Shown here: positions 5,801-5,858 of the stretch, one piece after another
Numbering within the stretch: position 1 is the first letter of the stretch
How the letters are laid out: the number at the start of each line of letters is the position of its first letter
Source: CAYMST01 sp964393115
Lineage (GTDB): Bacteria > Bacteroidota > Bacteroidia > Cytophagales > Cyclobacteriaceae
Direction of reading: 5' to 3'
DNA length: 5,858 nucleotides
Assembly: GCA_964393115.1 (NCBI GenBank)
Contig: CAYMST010000295.1
Coordinates: 1 to 5,858, forward strand
Translations under genes and position numbers: made by a program
The notes under the pieces: model-generated
The model's input: the letters and a program-made list of their open reading frames with translations, nothing else
Databases searched by the model: none
Told to the model about the DNA's origin: nothing

Positions 5801-5858
5801 GCTATTATCTAGTGTTCGGTAGTTAGATACCTTATACCGTCGATGTGAAAAGAAGCCT

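Larger units (their letters stand above)
5356..5858. other. Long region without a convincing gene
   Basis: No open reading frame of credible length with a start codon was found here on either strand. The minus strand immediately upstream of 5355 should hold the promoter of the TlpA-like gene, but no consensus match was recognised. Minor structures present are an 8-nt C tract (5495-5502), an imperfect 13-bp tandem repeat (5685-5710), a 25-nt near-palindrome (5746-5770) and a plus-strand hairpin with a T-run (5775-5800). One minus-strand frame (5360-5857) is broken by only a few stops and may be a decayed gene. The right edge may also include the end of a gene cut by the window, but none is recognised. 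Confidence 0.6.

Noticed and set aside
5630..5821. A plus-strand frame open for about 58 codons
   Set aside because: It has no ATG start near its beginning, no recognisable motif, and spans the palindrome and the T-run; most likely chance.

Overview
The window looks like a chromosomal piece of a Bacteroidota bacterium, plausibly a marine or soil Cytophagales-type gliding lineage; the finer placement is inference. The basis is two type IX secretion system (T9SS) C-terminal sorting domains, a lipoprotein of the DUF4369 plus TlpA-thioredoxin architecture typical of this phylum, AT-rich DNA and the lack of clear Shine-Dalgarno sequences before start codons. No mobile element, CRISPR array, tRNA or rRNA gene was seen.

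Layout. Positions 1-221 hold the 3' end of a rightward gene whose product ends in a T9SS sorting domain; a good intrinsic terminator follows (244-273). Positions 299-1656 are a leftward pair: an ECF-like sigma factor with a cysteine-bearing C-terminal extension (859-1656), then an exported SRPBCC-fold protein (299-805). Facing away from this pair across a 106-bp gap is a group III truncated haemoglobin (1763-2137). Positions 2191-4011 encode, leftward, a secreted protein of four CARDB repeats plus a T9SS sorting domain. After a 213-bp gap rich in inverted and direct repeats lies another leftward gene, a thioredoxin-like TlpA-family lipoprotein (4225-5355). The last 503 bp (5356-5858) hold no convincing gene, only some small repeats, an 8-nt C tract, an orphan terminator-like hairpin and a weakly gene-like frame broken by stops.

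How they may work together. The sigma factor and SRPBCC protein are probably one transcription unit. The globin shares their promoter region and could be under the same control, which would make a small stress- or gas-responsive cluster; this is inference from arrangement. The CARDB protein and the truncated first gene are surface or secreted cargo of the T9SS. The TlpA-like lipoprotein is probably a periplasmic thiol-disulfide protein. No functional link between these last genes and the sigma/globin cluster is visible. The clearest thing worth testing is the cysteine module of the sigma factor next to a haem protein. I found no clear evidence of a wholly new system.
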